Source: Microbacterium testaceum | GTDB taxonomy: Bacteria; Actinomycetota; Actinomycetes; Actinomycetales; Microbacteriaceae | Length of the DNA: 64,000 nt | Direction: 5' to 3' | Assembly (NCBI RefSeq): GCF_003075375.1 | Contig: NZ_QDFT01000017.1 | Span: 18 to 64,017, forward strand | Shown: positions 1-8,667 of the stretch, in pieces | Layout of the letters: each line of letters starts with the position of its first letter | Numbering within the stretch: position 1 is the first letter of the stretch | Notes under the pieces: generated by a model | Seen by the model: only the letters and a program-made list of their open reading frames with translations | What the model was told of the DNA's origin: nothing | The model's database searches: none | Made by a program: the position numbers and the translations under genes

Positions 1-1083
1 GCGCTCGGCGGCGCGGGGGCGGCCGAGCGCTGCCCGGGTCGCGGCGGTGATCACGGGGATCGGGACGGATGCCGCGCGCTCGAGGACGCGGAACTCGCGC
101 TCGAGGGCGACCGAGGCGTAGTCGTTCGACGCGTCCAGTCGCACCTGCGCGCGTCCGCTGAGCACGAGCACGGCCCCGCGCAGGATCACGAGCGGCCACA
201 GCGCGGCGAGCTCGGCGTCGCTGAGATCGCGCAGTCGGTCGAACGCCCGGATGGCGGGGAAAGCGCTCTCGGGCGTCGCGCCGTCGTGGTGCAGCACCGA
301 CGACACGGTGACGGCGATCTCGCCGACGCGCCACGACGCGCACACGTCGCCGAAGTCGATGACCGCGTCGGGCACCCTCTCGCCCGGGGCGTGCAGCACG
401 TTGTCGTCGGTCACGTCGAAGTGGCCCGCCTGGACGGGCAGGGCGTCGGCGACGGGGGCCAGGGCCGCACGGGCGGCGTCGGCCGCGCGGCGCACGACGC
501 CGCGCACCTCGGCATCCGGTTCGAGGGGGAGCAGGGTGTCGATCACGCGGGCGGCGTGCCGCAGATCCCACTGCAGCACCCGTCCGCTCGCGGGGTGGGT
601 GAAGTCCGCGAGAGAGCTGCTCACCGCGCCCGCGAGGGCCCCGAGACCCTCGACGACGGCGGGCGAGAGGTAGTCCGAGCCCGTGAGAGTGCGTCCGGCG
701 ATGTTCTCGATCACGCGCGCGTGGATGCGGCCCTCGCTCGAGTCCCACCACGCCGACATCGTCCCGCGGGGCCCCTCGACCAGGCGCGGGATGCGCACGT
801 GCGGGCTCCGTTCGGCCACGAGCGCGGCCGCGGCATCCTGCATGTCGATCTCGGCCTCGCTGAACACCGGGTTGCTCAGCTTGAGCACGCCCAGGGGCTC
901 GACCTGCCCGCGGCGGAAGACGCGGAAGTTCTGGTCCTGCTGGCTGCCGAGCGCGTCGACGTCGATCTCGACGCCGAACGTCTCGGCGAACAGCCGTCTC
1001 ACCTCGTCGTCGGACAGCGTCGGGGTGGGCAGGTCGACCTGGCTGAAGTAGTCGAAGACCTGGGTGGGGGCAGTCTCGGTCAC
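1..1083 (-). CDS. Phosphotransferase (APH/homoserine-kinase-like) protein, C-terminus cut by window edge
   Basis: At least 361 residues are visible and the frame runs off the left edge. The fold is that of aminoglycoside/choline-type kinases: a GVLKLSNP strand carrying the ATP-binding lysine near residue 68, the Brenner motif HFDVTDDN at about 221-228, and a DFG-equivalent VIDFGDV at about 241-247. The GTG start follows GAGGAA at a suitable distance. The amidase ends 26 bases upstream on the same strand, so the two are probably co-transcribed. As I recall, Microbacteriaceae often carry this domain as the N-terminus of a roughly 1000-residue protein that continues into a peptidase-like and a class III aminotransferase domain. 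That would fit an amine/amide catabolic operon but cannot be seen here. The substrate is unknown. Confidence 0.75.
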   Translation of the reverse strand, partial: MTETAPTQVFDYFSQVDLPTPTLSDDEVRRLFAETFGVEIDVDALGSQQDQNFRVFRRGQVEPLGVLKLSNPVFSEAEIDMQDAAAALVAERSPHVRIPRLVEGPRGTMSAWWDSSEGRIHARVIENIAGRTLTGSDYLSPAVVEGLGALAGAVSSSLADFTHPASGRVLQWDLRHAARVIDTLLPLEPDAEVRGVVRRAADAARAALAPVADALPVQAGHFDVTDDNVLHAPGERVPDAVIDFGDVCASWRVGEIAVTVSSVLHHDGATPESAFPAIRAFDRLRDLSDAELAALWPLVILRGAVLVLSGRAQVRLDASNDYASVALEREFRVLERAASVPIPVITAATRAALGRPRAAER

Positions 1084-1109
1084 GGCGGGTTCCTCGGGCG
1101 ATTCGGGCG

Positions 1110-3122
1110 TCAGAGAGACGAGTCGGATGCCGTGCCCACGGCGCCGGCGACGGCTCCGGCGGCGTCGCGCACGGCGACGACGACGAGCGGGCCGTACGGG
1201 GCGACCCACTCGCTCACGGGCTCACCGTACGCGTCGGGCGCGATGCGGGCCACACCCGTCAGGCGATCGCCCGCCCGCTCGACGTTTACGCGGACGCCGT
1301 CGACGTACGCGACGTGCGCCTGGGCGGTGCCGCCGGTGACGGTCGCCGCGAAGCGGACGAGTCCGTCCTCGCGGACCACCTCGTCGACGACGACCGCGAG
1401 CGCCCCCTCGGCGGCCGGTCGAGGGGCGTCGAACAGCGCCTCGTCGGGCAGGGCGGGGGTGCGCGGCGGCGTCGTGCGGCGGGCGCCGAGGTCGACGACG
1501 GCCTCGGCCAGCTGCACGAGCCGGGTGTCGCTGTACGCGGGACCGGCGATCGTCAGGCCCACCGGCATCCCGGTGTCGTCCATCGTGCCCATCGGCACGG
1601 TCACGGTGGGGATGCCGAGGTGGCGGGGCACGAGATTGCCGTTGGAGACCCACACGCCGTTGCGCCACGCGATGTCGGCCGAGGCGGGGTTCACATCCGC
1701 GTCGGCGGGCCCGACGTCGGACTGGGTCGGGAAGACGACGGCGTCGAAGCCCTCGGCATCCATCCACTGCTCGAAGTCGACGCGGCGGGTGTGCTCCAGT
1801 CCGCGCAGGCCCTTCTCGAGGCTCGCGACGTCGCGCCAGTCCGGGTCCCACGCGCGGGCCCGGTCGACGTAGGCGCCGATGTCGTACGAGATGTCGTAGT
1901 GGCAGATGCCGTAGCGGTCGGCGAGAGCGCCCGGGGGATGCGGGAAGATCAGGGCCGCTTCGGCGTCGGCGAGGCGGGGCAGGTGCGGGTCGCCGTTGGT
2001 GCGCAGGAAGGTGTCCATGGCCCAGACCGCGAGGTCGCCGACCTCGTCGTCGAGGAACTCCCGCGAGACGAAGCCGCGGTCGAGGAAGTCCTCGTCGCCG
2101 TCGTGCAGCTTCTCGTAGCGGTCGACGACGGGGAAGTCGGTCTCGACCACCTCGGCGCCGGCGGCCTCGAGGTCGGCACGCAGCCCCTCCCACAGGCGCA
2201 TCACGCTGTCGCGCGTGACGATCGGCGAGGCGTTGTCGGGGTCGCCGTTGACGTAGATGCGGGGGACGGCCAGGCGCAGGCCGGCCAACGGCAGCGGGTC
2301 GAGGTCGGCGAACGACGCGGGGCGCACCTCGGACGGTCGCGGCAGGGCGATGAAGGGCTGCGTGCGCCACAGGTCGCCCTCGGTCTGCGGGTCGTCGGCG
2401 ACCACGGCATCCAGCACGTGCTTCATGTCGGCGATCGAGCGGGTGTGGGGGACGACGACGTCCATCGTCGGCACGAGCGGCCAGTTGCCGCGCACCGAGA
2501 TGACCCCGCGCGAGGGGGTGTAGGCGATGAGGGCGTTGTGCGAGGCGGGCGCGCGGCCCGACGACCAGGTCTCTTCGCCCAGACCGAAGGCGCAGAAGCT
2601 CGCGGCGGTGGCGGTTCCCGATCCGTTCGATGAGCCCGAGCCGAATGCCGACGAGAGGTAGTCGCCGTTGTAGGGCGACTCGGCGCGTCCGTAGACGCCG
2701 CGCTGCATGCCGCCCGCGGCCATCGGGGGCATGTTCGTCAGTCCGAGGAAGACCGCGCCCGCCGCGCGCAACCGCTCGACGGCGAACGCGTCGTCGCCGG
2801 CGACGAGGTCGCGGAAGGCCGGGGACCCGGATGCCACGGGCAGCCCCGCCACGCGATAGCTGTCCTTGGCGGTGAACGGGATGCCGTCGAGCACTCCGAG
2901 CGACCGACCCTGCGCGCGGCGGATGTCGGAGGCCCGCGCCTGCGCGAACGCGCGGGGGTCGAGGACGGGCACCGCGTTCAGGCGGATGCCGGAGCGGTCG
3001 TACGCCGCGATGCGGTTCAGGTAGCGCGCGACGAGCTCGACGCTGGTGACCTCGCCGGCCTCGAGGGCGGCGTGCAGACGGTCGACATCGGCGTCGACGA
3101 CGGAGAGGACCTCGGGTGTCAT
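1110..3122 (-). CDS. Amidase signature family hydrolase
   Basis: 670 residues; hydrolyses a C-N amide bond. The Ser-Ser-Lys triad of the amidase signature family is recognisable: Lys86 in FTAKDSY, the cis-Ser in GSGSSNGSG (about 161-169) and the nucleophilic Ser188 in ETWSSGRAP. The family core ends near residue 560. The last ~100 residues form an extra beta-rich domain I do not recognise. The start is the ATG at 3122 rather than longer frames: TAGGTT lies 7 nt upstream with no Shine-Dalgarno, so the mRNA is probably leaderless. That -10 hexamer sits inside the palindrome at 3128-3148 that also occurs upstream of the amidohydrolase, implying control by the nearby TetR protein. It probably forms an operon with the phosphotransferase gene downstream. 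Confidence 0.9.
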   Translation of the reverse strand: MTPEVLSVVDADVDRLHAALEAGEVTSVELVARYLNRIAAYDRSGIRLNAVPVLDPRAFAQARASDIRRAQGRSLGVLDGIPFTAKDSYRVAGLPVASGSPAFRDLVAGDDAFAVERLRAAGAVFLGLTNMPPMAAGGMQRGVYGRAESPYNGDYLSSAFGSGSSNGSGTATAASFCAFGLGEETWSSGRAPASHNALIAYTPSRGVISVRGNWPLVPTMDVVVPHTRSIADMKHVLDAVVADDPQTEGDLWRTQPFIALPRPSEVRPASFADLDPLPLAGLRLAVPRIYVNGDPDNASPIVTRDSVMRLWEGLRADLEAAGAEVVETDFPVVDRYEKLHDGDEDFLDRGFVSREFLDDEVGDLAVWAMDTFLRTNGDPHLPRLADAEAALIFPHPPGALADRYGICHYDISYDIGAYVDRARAWDPDWRDVASLEKGLRGLEHTRRVDFEQWMDAEGFDAVVFPTQSDVGPADADVNPASADIAWRNGVWVSNGNLVPRHLGIPTVTVPMGTMDDTGMPVGLTIAGPAYSDTRLVQLAEAVVDLGARRTTPPRTPALPDEALFDAPRPAAEGALAVVVDEVVREDGLVRFAATVTGGTAQAHVAYVDGVRVNVERAGDRLTGVARIAPDAYGEPVSEWVAPYGPLVVVAVRDAAGAVAGAVGTASDSSL

Positions 3123-3127
3123 GGGCA

Positions 3128-3148
3128 GAAACCTACACCGTTTGTTTT
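3128..3148. promoter_or_regulatory. Putative TetR operator over the amidase -10 element
   Basis: This 21-bp imperfect palindrome reads GAAAC-C-TAC-ACC-GTT-T-GTTTT. It matches the palindrome at 5513-5533 at 16 of 21 positions. Read on the minus strand, the amidase -10 candidate TAGGTT lies inside it, 7 nt before the ATG, so a bound repressor would block RNA polymerase. The TetR gene at 4761-5390 is the obvious candidate for the binding protein. Inference from sequence only. Confidence 0.6.
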
Positions 3149-3240
3149 GCGGTGACGAGAGGCAATTCGCCCGCTGGAGTGCCGCACGTCCCGAGGGCAA
3201 GCGCTACCCGCGCGGTCACCGCTGCTGGGACGATTCGATC

Positions 3241-3921
3241 ATGGATGCCACCACCGACGAGCCCGCACTGCTGCCCGATCGCCCGCGCGTCGACCACCGC
3301 CGGCCCGTGGCCCTGATCACGGGCGTCGTCGCCACCGTGCTGTTCGTCGCGCTGCGCCTGGCGGTCGACCTCGACGGAGGGGCACCGCTGGCCCTCGACC
3401 AGTGGTGGGACGACGCCATGGCGTCTCTGGCGAACCCCGTGGCGGTCATCGTCGCCTGGATCCCCGCGACGGTCGGCGGCACGATCGGCATGATCGTCAT
3501 CGGCATCTCGACCACCATCGTCTTCCTGCTCGTCAAACGCCCGTGGGACGCCCTGAACGTCGCGGCATCCATCGCCCTCGTCGTCCTGATCGGCGCCCCG
3601 CTCGCCGCCGTCATCGCCCGCGCCCGCCCCCTCGACTCCCTCGCCGAGACCCAGGCGACGTCGTTCCCCTCGGGGCACACCGCGGTGGCGACCACCATCG
3701 CGGTCACCCTCGCCCTGATCCTCCGCCGCGGGTGGATCTGGGCCGCCGGAGCGGTCTGGGTCGTGCTGATGATGTGGAGTCGCACGTACCTGCACGCCCA
3801 CTGGCTCTCGGACGTCACGGCCGGGTTCCTCGAGGGGGTGGCGGTGGCGACCCTCGTATGGGCCCTCGTCGAGGTGTGGCGCGTGCGCCGCGCGCAACGG
3901 GTGGTCGTGCAAGAGGGCTGA
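3241..3921 (+). CDS. PAP2-family membrane phosphatase
   Basis: 226 residues, several membrane segments. It carries the three acid-phosphatase motifs of the PAP2 superfamily: the RARPLDSL region (about 132-139), PSGH in FPSGHTA (about 142-148), and SRTYLHAHWLSDV (about 180-192) with the catalytic histidine. Likely role: dephosphorylation of a lipid phosphate or polyprenyl pyrophosphate at the membrane. The ATG at 3241 was chosen over longer upstream frames because the upstream part has no membrane or family similarity. A -10-like GACGAT lies 6 nt before it, compatible with a leaderless transcript. The DUF1206 gene follows 16 bases later but has its own promoter-like hexamer. Confidence 0.85.
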   Translation: MDATTDEPALLPDRPRVDHRRPVALITGVVATVLFVALRLAVDLDGGAPLALDQWWDDAMASLANPVAVIVAWIPATVGGTIGMIVIGISTTIVFLLVKRPWDALNVAASIALVVLIGAPLAAVIARARPLDSLAETQATSFPSGHTAVATTIAVTLALILRRGWIWAAGAVWVVLMMWSRTYLHAHWLSDVTAGFLEGVAVATLVWALVEVWRVRRAQRVVVQEG

Positions 3922-3937
3922 GCGCTATCGTCCCAGG

Positions 3938-4753
3938 ATGAGTTCCGCCGCCTCCTCCGCCTCCGCCGCCGCCGACAAGGCGCAGGATTCCACGGCCTTC
4001 CGCGTCGCGGCGCGGATCGGGTACGTCGTCCTGGGGCTGCTCCACCTCCTCATCGGGGCGATCGCGATCGGGATCGCCACCGGCTCCGGGGGTGACAGCG
4101 CCGATCAGAGCGGGGCGGTCCAGCAGGTCGCGGGCGCGCCGGCGGGCATGCTGCTGCTGTGGGTGATTGTGATCGGTCTCGCCGCGCTGGCGGTCTGGCA
4201 GATCGCGGATGCCGTCGCCGAACGCGATCCCGATACGAAGAAGCGCTGGGCCCACCGCGCCAAGTACGTCGGCACCGCCGTGGCCTACGGGGCGATCGGC
4301 GTCACCGCCTTGACCGTGCTGATGGGCGGACGCTCCGACTCGGGCGAGCAGACCCGCACGCTGAGCGCGCAGCTGATGGCCTCGCCCGCGGGCCTGGTGG
4401 TGCTCGTGATCATCGGTCTCGCCGTCACCGCGATCGGCGTCGCCTTCGTCGTCCGCGGCATCACCAAGGCGTTCATGAAGAACATCTCGAGCCCCGGCGG
4501 AACGACCGGGCGCGGCATCCGCACGTTCGGAATGGTGGGCTACGTCGCCAAGGGCATCGCGGTGGGCGTCGCCGGCATCCTGTTCCTCGTCGCCGCCTTC
4601 GCGCACGATCCGAACGCGGCCGGTGGGCTCGACGCGGGCCTGCGCTCGCTCGCGGGCCTGCCGTTCGGGCAGTTCATCCTGTGGCTGGTCGGCGCGGGAC
4701 TCGTGGTCTACGGGCTGTTCTGCTTCGCGCGCGCCCGCTACGCGCGCATGTGA
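3938..4753 (+). CDS. DUF1206 integral membrane protein
   Basis: 271 residues. A short Ser/Ala-rich N-terminal tail is followed by about six hydrophobic helices in three similar two-helix units (beginning near residues 25, 105 and 190), each with a GYV.LG or Y.A.G.T pattern. This is the layout of the DUF1206 family, whose function is unknown. TATCGT ends 6 nt before the ATG and there is no Shine-Dalgarno, so translation is probably leaderless. The gene converges with the TetR gene, whose stop lies 7 bases beyond this gene's stop. Confidence 0.85.
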   Translation: MSSAASSASAAADKAQDSTAFRVAARIGYVVLGLLHLLIGAIAIGIATGSGGDSADQSGAVQQVAGAPAGMLLLWVIVIGLAALAVWQIADAVAERDPDTKKRWAHRAKYVGTAVAYGAIGVTALTVLMGGRSDSGEQTRTLSAQLMASPAGLVVLVIIGLAVTAIGVAFVVRGITKAFMKNISSPGGTTGRGIRTFGMVGYVAKGIAVGVAGILFLVAAFAHDPNAAGGLDAGLRSLAGLPFGQFILWLVGAGLVVYGLFCFARARYARM

Positions 4754-4760
4754 GCGCCTC

Positions 4761-5390
4761 TCAGCGAGAGGCCGGGGGTCGGGCCCCCGCGATGAGCAGC
4801 GACAGGCCGAGTTCGAAAGCGCGGGTCGACACGGGGTCGTCTTCGTCGTGCCCGTCGAGCGCGGCGTAGGCGGCGGCGAAGCGCGGCACGTCCTGCTCCT
4901 GACCGGTGGGGTCGAAGATGACCGCGGGGCCGCTGCCGTCGAGCACGCTGCCGAGGATGAACGACTCGAACGCGGTCAGCAGCGGCAGGATGTCGTCGCT
5001 GGTCCAGCCCACGCGTTCCGCGGCGACGGTGAAGTCCTCGTACTGCGACATCAGGAGCGGTGCCGAGGCGCGATTGCCCATGAGCAGCGGGATGGCGCGC
5101 GGGTGCAGGCGGAACGCGTCGCGGTACGACCGCGCCCACAGCAGCAGCCCCTCCTCCCACTCGCGCTCGCGCAGGAACGAGGAGTCGATGCCCGACGACA
5201 CGATCGCGCGCACGTCCTCGACCAGGGCGGCGAGGTTGGGGACGTGGTTGTACAGCGACGTCGGGTGCACCTTGAGGCGGTCGGCCACGCGCCGGATGCT
5301 CGCGCCCTCGCTGCCGTCGCGGTCGACGAGGGCGAGGGCGGCGCGCGCGATCGCGTCGCGCGAGAGCTTGGGCTGAGTCGGCCGGGGCAC
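4761..5390 (-). CDS. TetR/AcrR-family transcriptional regulator
   Basis: 209 residues. The N-terminal helix-turn-helix is clear: ALVDRDGSEGASIRRVADR followed by LKVHPTSLYNHVPN (about residues 17-50). The C-terminal part resembles the TetR_C ligand-binding domain. The GTG start at 5390 was chosen because GAAAGG lies 6 bases upstream and the family similarity begins there; a longer frame extends into the divergent promoter region without similarity. The gene is divergent from the amidohydrolase-permease pair. The palindrome at 5513-5533 lies between them and recurs at the amidase promoter, so this protein probably represses both units and is released by an amide or amine substrate. Confidence 0.88.
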   Translation of the reverse strand: MPRPTQPKLSRDAIARAALALVDRDGSEGASIRRVADRLKVHPTSLYNHVPNLAALVEDVRAIVSSGIDSSFLREREWEEGLLLWARSYRDAFRLHPRAIPLLMGNRASAPLLMSQYEDFTVAAERVGWTSDDILPLLTAFESFILGSVLDGSGPAVIFDPTGQEQDVPRFAAAYAALDGHDEDDPVSTRAFELGLSLLIAGARPPASR

Positions 5391-5512
5391 GCGGGGCCTT
5401 TCGGTGGGGTGCGACCACGCTACGCGATGGGCGGCGTGTTTCGGCGAGGTAAGACGCTCGTGACGAGTCGTCGATGCGTCGTTATCGCGCGCGCGATGGC
5501 CGTAGCGTTCAG

Positions 5513-5533
5513 GAAACCTACGTTGTATGTTTC
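5513..5533. promoter_or_regulatory. Putative TetR operator in front of amidohydrolase/permease
   Basis: A near-perfect 21-bp palindrome reads GAAAC-C-TAC-GTT-GTA-T-GTTTC. It lies 29 bases before the amidohydrolase ATG and contains a -10 candidate TATGTT (5526-5531). The amidase copy places its -10 hexamer at the same position inside the palindrome, which supports a common repressor. Confidence 0.65.
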
Positions 5534-5562
5534 TCGCAGCGCGCGGGCACAGGGAGGTCTCC

Positions 5563-7185
5563 ATGGCGATCGTCTTCACGGGCGGCACGATCCGGATCGA
5601 CGGGCGGACGTCCGACGTCGACCGTCTCGTCGTCGTCGACGGGCTCGTCGCCGAGCCGGGGCATCCCGTGCCCGAGGACGCCGAGCACATCGACCTCGAG
5701 GGAGGCCTGCTGCTCCCCGCCTTCGGCGACGGGCACGTGCATCCCCTGCTCGCCGGACGCGAACGCACCGGGCCCGCGCTGCGCGACGCGACGAGCGTCG
5801 CCGAGATCGTCGGCCGGGTCCGCGCGTGGGCCGCGGCCTCGGACGCCCCCTGGCTCGTCGGGGGCAGCTACGACGCCACGATCGTGGACGGCGGTCTGTT
5901 CGACGCCCGCTGGCTGGACGCCGCCGTCCCCGACCGCCCCGTCGTGCTGCACGCGTGGGATTACCACACGGCCTGGGTCAACACCGCGGCGCTGCGCGCC
6001 GGGGGAGTGGATGCCGAGACCCCCGACCCCGCGCTCGGACGCATCGTCCGCCGCGATGACGGCTCCCCGTCCGGCACCCTCGTCGAGCGCCCCGCGATCG
6101 AGCTGGTCCTGGCGCACGCCCCCCGACCCGCGCGGGCGGACGACGTCGACGCGCTCGCCGCGGCCACGACGCACCTCGCCGCGCAGGGCATCGCCTGGGC
6201 GCAAGAGGCCTGGGCCGAGATCGACGACGTTCCCACCTGGATCGCCGCCGCGCGGGCGGGACGTCTCGCCGTCGACGTCGACCTGGCCCTGCGCGCCGAC
6301 CCCACCCGGTGGCCCGCCCAGCTCGACGACCTGCGCGCCACCGCGGACGAGGTGTCGGGCGAGCCCGGTCTGACCTGCCGCACCGTGAAGTTCTTCGTCG
6401 ACGGCATCCTCGAGAACCGCACCGCGCACCTGCTCGAGTGCTATCACGACGCCCGCACGCGCGGCCTGCCCAACTGGCGCCCCGACCAGCTCGCCGCGGC
6501 GGTGGCCGCGTGCGACGCCGCCGGCTTCGACGTGCACCTGCACGCGATCGGCGACGCCGCCGTGCGCGCCGCCATCGACGCGGCCGAGACGATCCGCGAG
6601 AGCCTGCGCCGCGGTCGTCGCGTGACCATCGCGCACGCGCAGGTCGTCGACCCGGCCGATCTTCCGCGGCTGGCCGACCTCGACATCACGTTCTGCTTCC
6701 AGCCGCAGTGGGCCGTGGCCGACGCGGTGATGACCGAGCTCACCCTCCCGCGGCTCGGGCCCGCACGCGAGCGGCAGTACCGCATGCGCGCCGCGCGCGA
6801 CGCGGGGGCCCGCCTGAGCTTCGGCAGCGATTGGCCCGTCACCTCACCCGACGTGCTGCTCGGGCTGCGCACCGCCGTCACCCGTCAGGACGCCGACGGA
6901 CAGCCGGCCGGCGGGTGGCAGCCCGACGAACGACTCACCCTCTCCGAAGCCATCGACGCCGCCACGAGCGGCGTGGCCCTCCAGGCCGGCGACCAGGACC
7001 GGCGCGGAACGCTCCGCCCCGGTATGGCCGCCGATCTCGTGTGGCTCGACCGCGACATCCGTCGCGCGCCGGCCGACCGCATCACCGACGCCCGCATCCT
7101 GGGCACCTGGCGGCGCGGCATCCCTACCTTCGCGGCGCGGGTCAGCGCGCTCGCCGCCGTCCGACCCGAACAGGAAAGCGCGTGA
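5563..7185 (+). CDS. YtcJ-type metal-dependent amidohydrolase
   Basis: 540 residues, amidohydrolase superfamily, YtcJ/N-substituted formamide deformylase group. Metal-site features run in order: GDGHVHP (His58 and His60), HLHAIGDAA, TIAHAQVVD and SFGSDWPV with the late aspartate. The ATG at 5563 has GGGAGG 6 bases upstream, so this transcript has a normal leader. The gene overlaps the permease start by four bases (GTGA), so the two are translationally coupled. With the amidase and the TetR protein it suggests uptake and stepwise hydrolysis of an N-acyl or amide compound; the actual substrate is not readable from the sequence. Confidence 0.88.
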   Translation: MAIVFTGGTIRIDGRTSDVDRLVVVDGLVAEPGHPVPEDAEHIDLEGGLLLPAFGDGHVHPLLAGRERTGPALRDATSVAEIVGRVRAWAAASDAPWLVGGSYDATIVDGGLFDARWLDAAVPDRPVVLHAWDYHTAWVNTAALRAGGVDAETPDPALGRIVRRDDGSPSGTLVERPAIELVLAHAPRPARADDVDALAAATTHLAAQGIAWAQEAWAEIDDVPTWIAAARAGRLAVDVDLALRADPTRWPAQLDDLRATADEVSGEPGLTCRTVKFFVDGILENRTAHLLECYHDARTRGLPNWRPDQLAAAVAACDAAGFDVHLHAIGDAAVRAAIDAAETIRESLRRGRRVTIAHAQVVDPADLPRLADLDITFCFQPQWAVADAVMTELTLPRLGPARERQYRMRAARDAGARLSFGSDWPVTSPDVLLGLRTAVTRQDADGQPAGGWQPDERLTLSEAIDAATSGVALQAGDQDRRGTLRPGMAADLVWLDRDIRRAPADRITDARILGTWRRGIPTFAARVSALAAVRPEQESA

Positions 7186-8537
7186 CCTCCACCGACACCT
7201 CGCTGCGGCGAGTCATGGGAGTGCCCTCCCTCGTCATCTTCGGCCTGGCCTACATGGTGCCCCTCACCGTGTTCACGACCTACGGCCTCGTCGCCGTCAC
7301 CACCGGCGGCCACGTGCCGACGGCGTACCTCGTCACGCTCGTGGCGATGCTCTTCACGGCATTCAGCTACGCCGCCCTCGTCAAGGCGTTCCCGCGCGCC
7401 GGGAGCGCCTACACCTACGCCCGCCGCGCCTTCGGCGGTCACGTGGGCTTCCTCACCGGCTGGTCGCTGATGATCGACTACCTGCTGCTGCCGCTGATCA
7501 ACTACGTGCTGATGGGGATCTACCTCAACGCGCAGCTGCCCGGCATCCCGCCGTGGGTCTTCGCCCTCGCCGGCGTCCTGCTCATCACGGGCTTGAACAT
7601 CGTCGGCATCACGGTCGTGCGCAACGCCAACCTCGTGCTCGTGGGGTTGCAGCTCGTCTTCGCCGCCGTCTTCACCGTCTGCGCGGTGCTGCACGTGCTG
7701 CAGAATCCCGGGGTCTCGCTGCTGCAGCCGCTCTACGACGCCGGTCTGACCCTGCCGGGACTGCTCGCGGGCGCCGCCATGCTGGCGCTGTCGTTCCTCG
7801 GCTTCGACGCGATCTCGACGCTGTCCGAAGAGGCCCGCGACGCCGCGCGCACCGTGCCGCGCGCGATCGTGCTGACCACGATCATCGGCGGTCTGATCTT
7901 CACCGTGATCGCCTACGTCTCGACCCTGGTGATCCCCGAGGTGGCCGATATCGAGAATCCGGATGCCGCGGCCAACCAGATCATGGAGCTGTCCGCCGGC
8001 CGGTGGCTCGAGGTGTTCTTCCTGGTCGCCTACATCGCGGGCTGCATCGCCGCGGCACTGGCCTCTCAAGCGAGCGTGTCCCGCATCCTGTTCGCGATGG
8101 GACGCGACGGTGTGCTGCCGCGTTTCTTCGCCCGGGTGAGCCGTCGATACCAGACGCCGATCGGCGCGGCGGTCTTCGTCGGCGTGGTCTCGCTGGCGGC
8201 GCTGTTCGCCGATCTGAACACCGTGGCCTCGCTCATCAGCTTCGGGGCCCTCGCGGCGTTCTCGCTCGTCAACCTGTCGGTGATCAAGCACTTCCTGTTC
8301 GACGAGCGGCGCCGCGGGGGCGCGGCGATCCTGAGGTACGGCGTGCTCCCCGGCCTCGGGTTTGCGCTCACCGCGTGGCTGTGGTTCAGCCTGTCGGCGT
8401 TGGCGCTGACCGTCGGGCTCGTCTGGATCGGCGTGGGCCTGGTGTGGCTCGCCGTCCTCACGCGCGGCTTCCGACGTCGTCCGCCCGAGGTCGAGTTCGA
8501 CGACGAGGCGCCCGCGCCCGAGCGCGTCGTCGCCTGA
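7182..8537 (+). CDS. APC-superfamily amino acid/amine permease
   Basis: 451 residues with about 12 membrane helices. The N-terminal GLAYMVPLTVFTTYG and the FPRAGSAYTYARRAFGG segment after helix 2 are typical of amino acid-polyamine-organocation transporters. The GTG start overlaps the amidohydrolase stop, so the pair is one operon and the permease probably imports the amidohydrolase substrate or a related amine. The C-terminal tail after the last helix is short and acidic. Confidence 0.9.
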   Translation: MTSTDTSLRRVMGVPSLVIFGLAYMVPLTVFTTYGLVAVTTGGHVPTAYLVTLVAMLFTAFSYAALVKAFPRAGSAYTYARRAFGGHVGFLTGWSLMIDYLLLPLINYVLMGIYLNAQLPGIPPWVFALAGVLLITGLNIVGITVVRNANLVLVGLQLVFAAVFTVCAVLHVLQNPGVSLLQPLYDAGLTLPGLLAGAAMLALSFLGFDAISTLSEEARDAARTVPRAIVLTTIIGGLIFTVIAYVSTLVIPEVADIENPDAAANQIMELSAGRWLEVFFLVAYIAGCIAAALASQASVSRILFAMGRDGVLPRFFARVSRRYQTPIGAAVFVGVVSLAALFADLNTVASLISFGALAAFSLVNLSVIKHFLFDERRRGGAAILRYGVLPGLGFALTAWLWFSLSALALTVGLVWIGVGLVWLAVLTRGFRRRPPEVEFDDEAPAPERVVA

Positions 8538-8609
8538 CCGCGTTCCGCTCCCCGTCCGCCCCGCGTCGCTCGCCCCACCCGCAAGCGCCGCGGGGCGGCG
8601 TGCAATCCC

Positions 8610-8626
8610 CACCTGGCGTCCAGGTG
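8610..8626. promoter_or_regulatory. Perfect short palindrome upstream of the lipoprotein gene
   Basis: Seven-base arms CACCTGG and CCAGGTG are separated by three bases, 41 bases before the ATG at 8668. The position fits an operator for that gene. No dedicated regulator gene is adjacent, and a chance palindrome in GC-rich DNA is possible. Confidence 0.35.
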
Positions 8627-8667
8627 CACCGGGTAGGCCAGAGGGTCACCGACGACGAGGAGGACCC

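Noticed and set aside
5400..5512. Another TetR site near GTTTCGGCGAGGTAA
   Set aside because: The half-sites are in the wrong order and spacing compared with the two clear copies.
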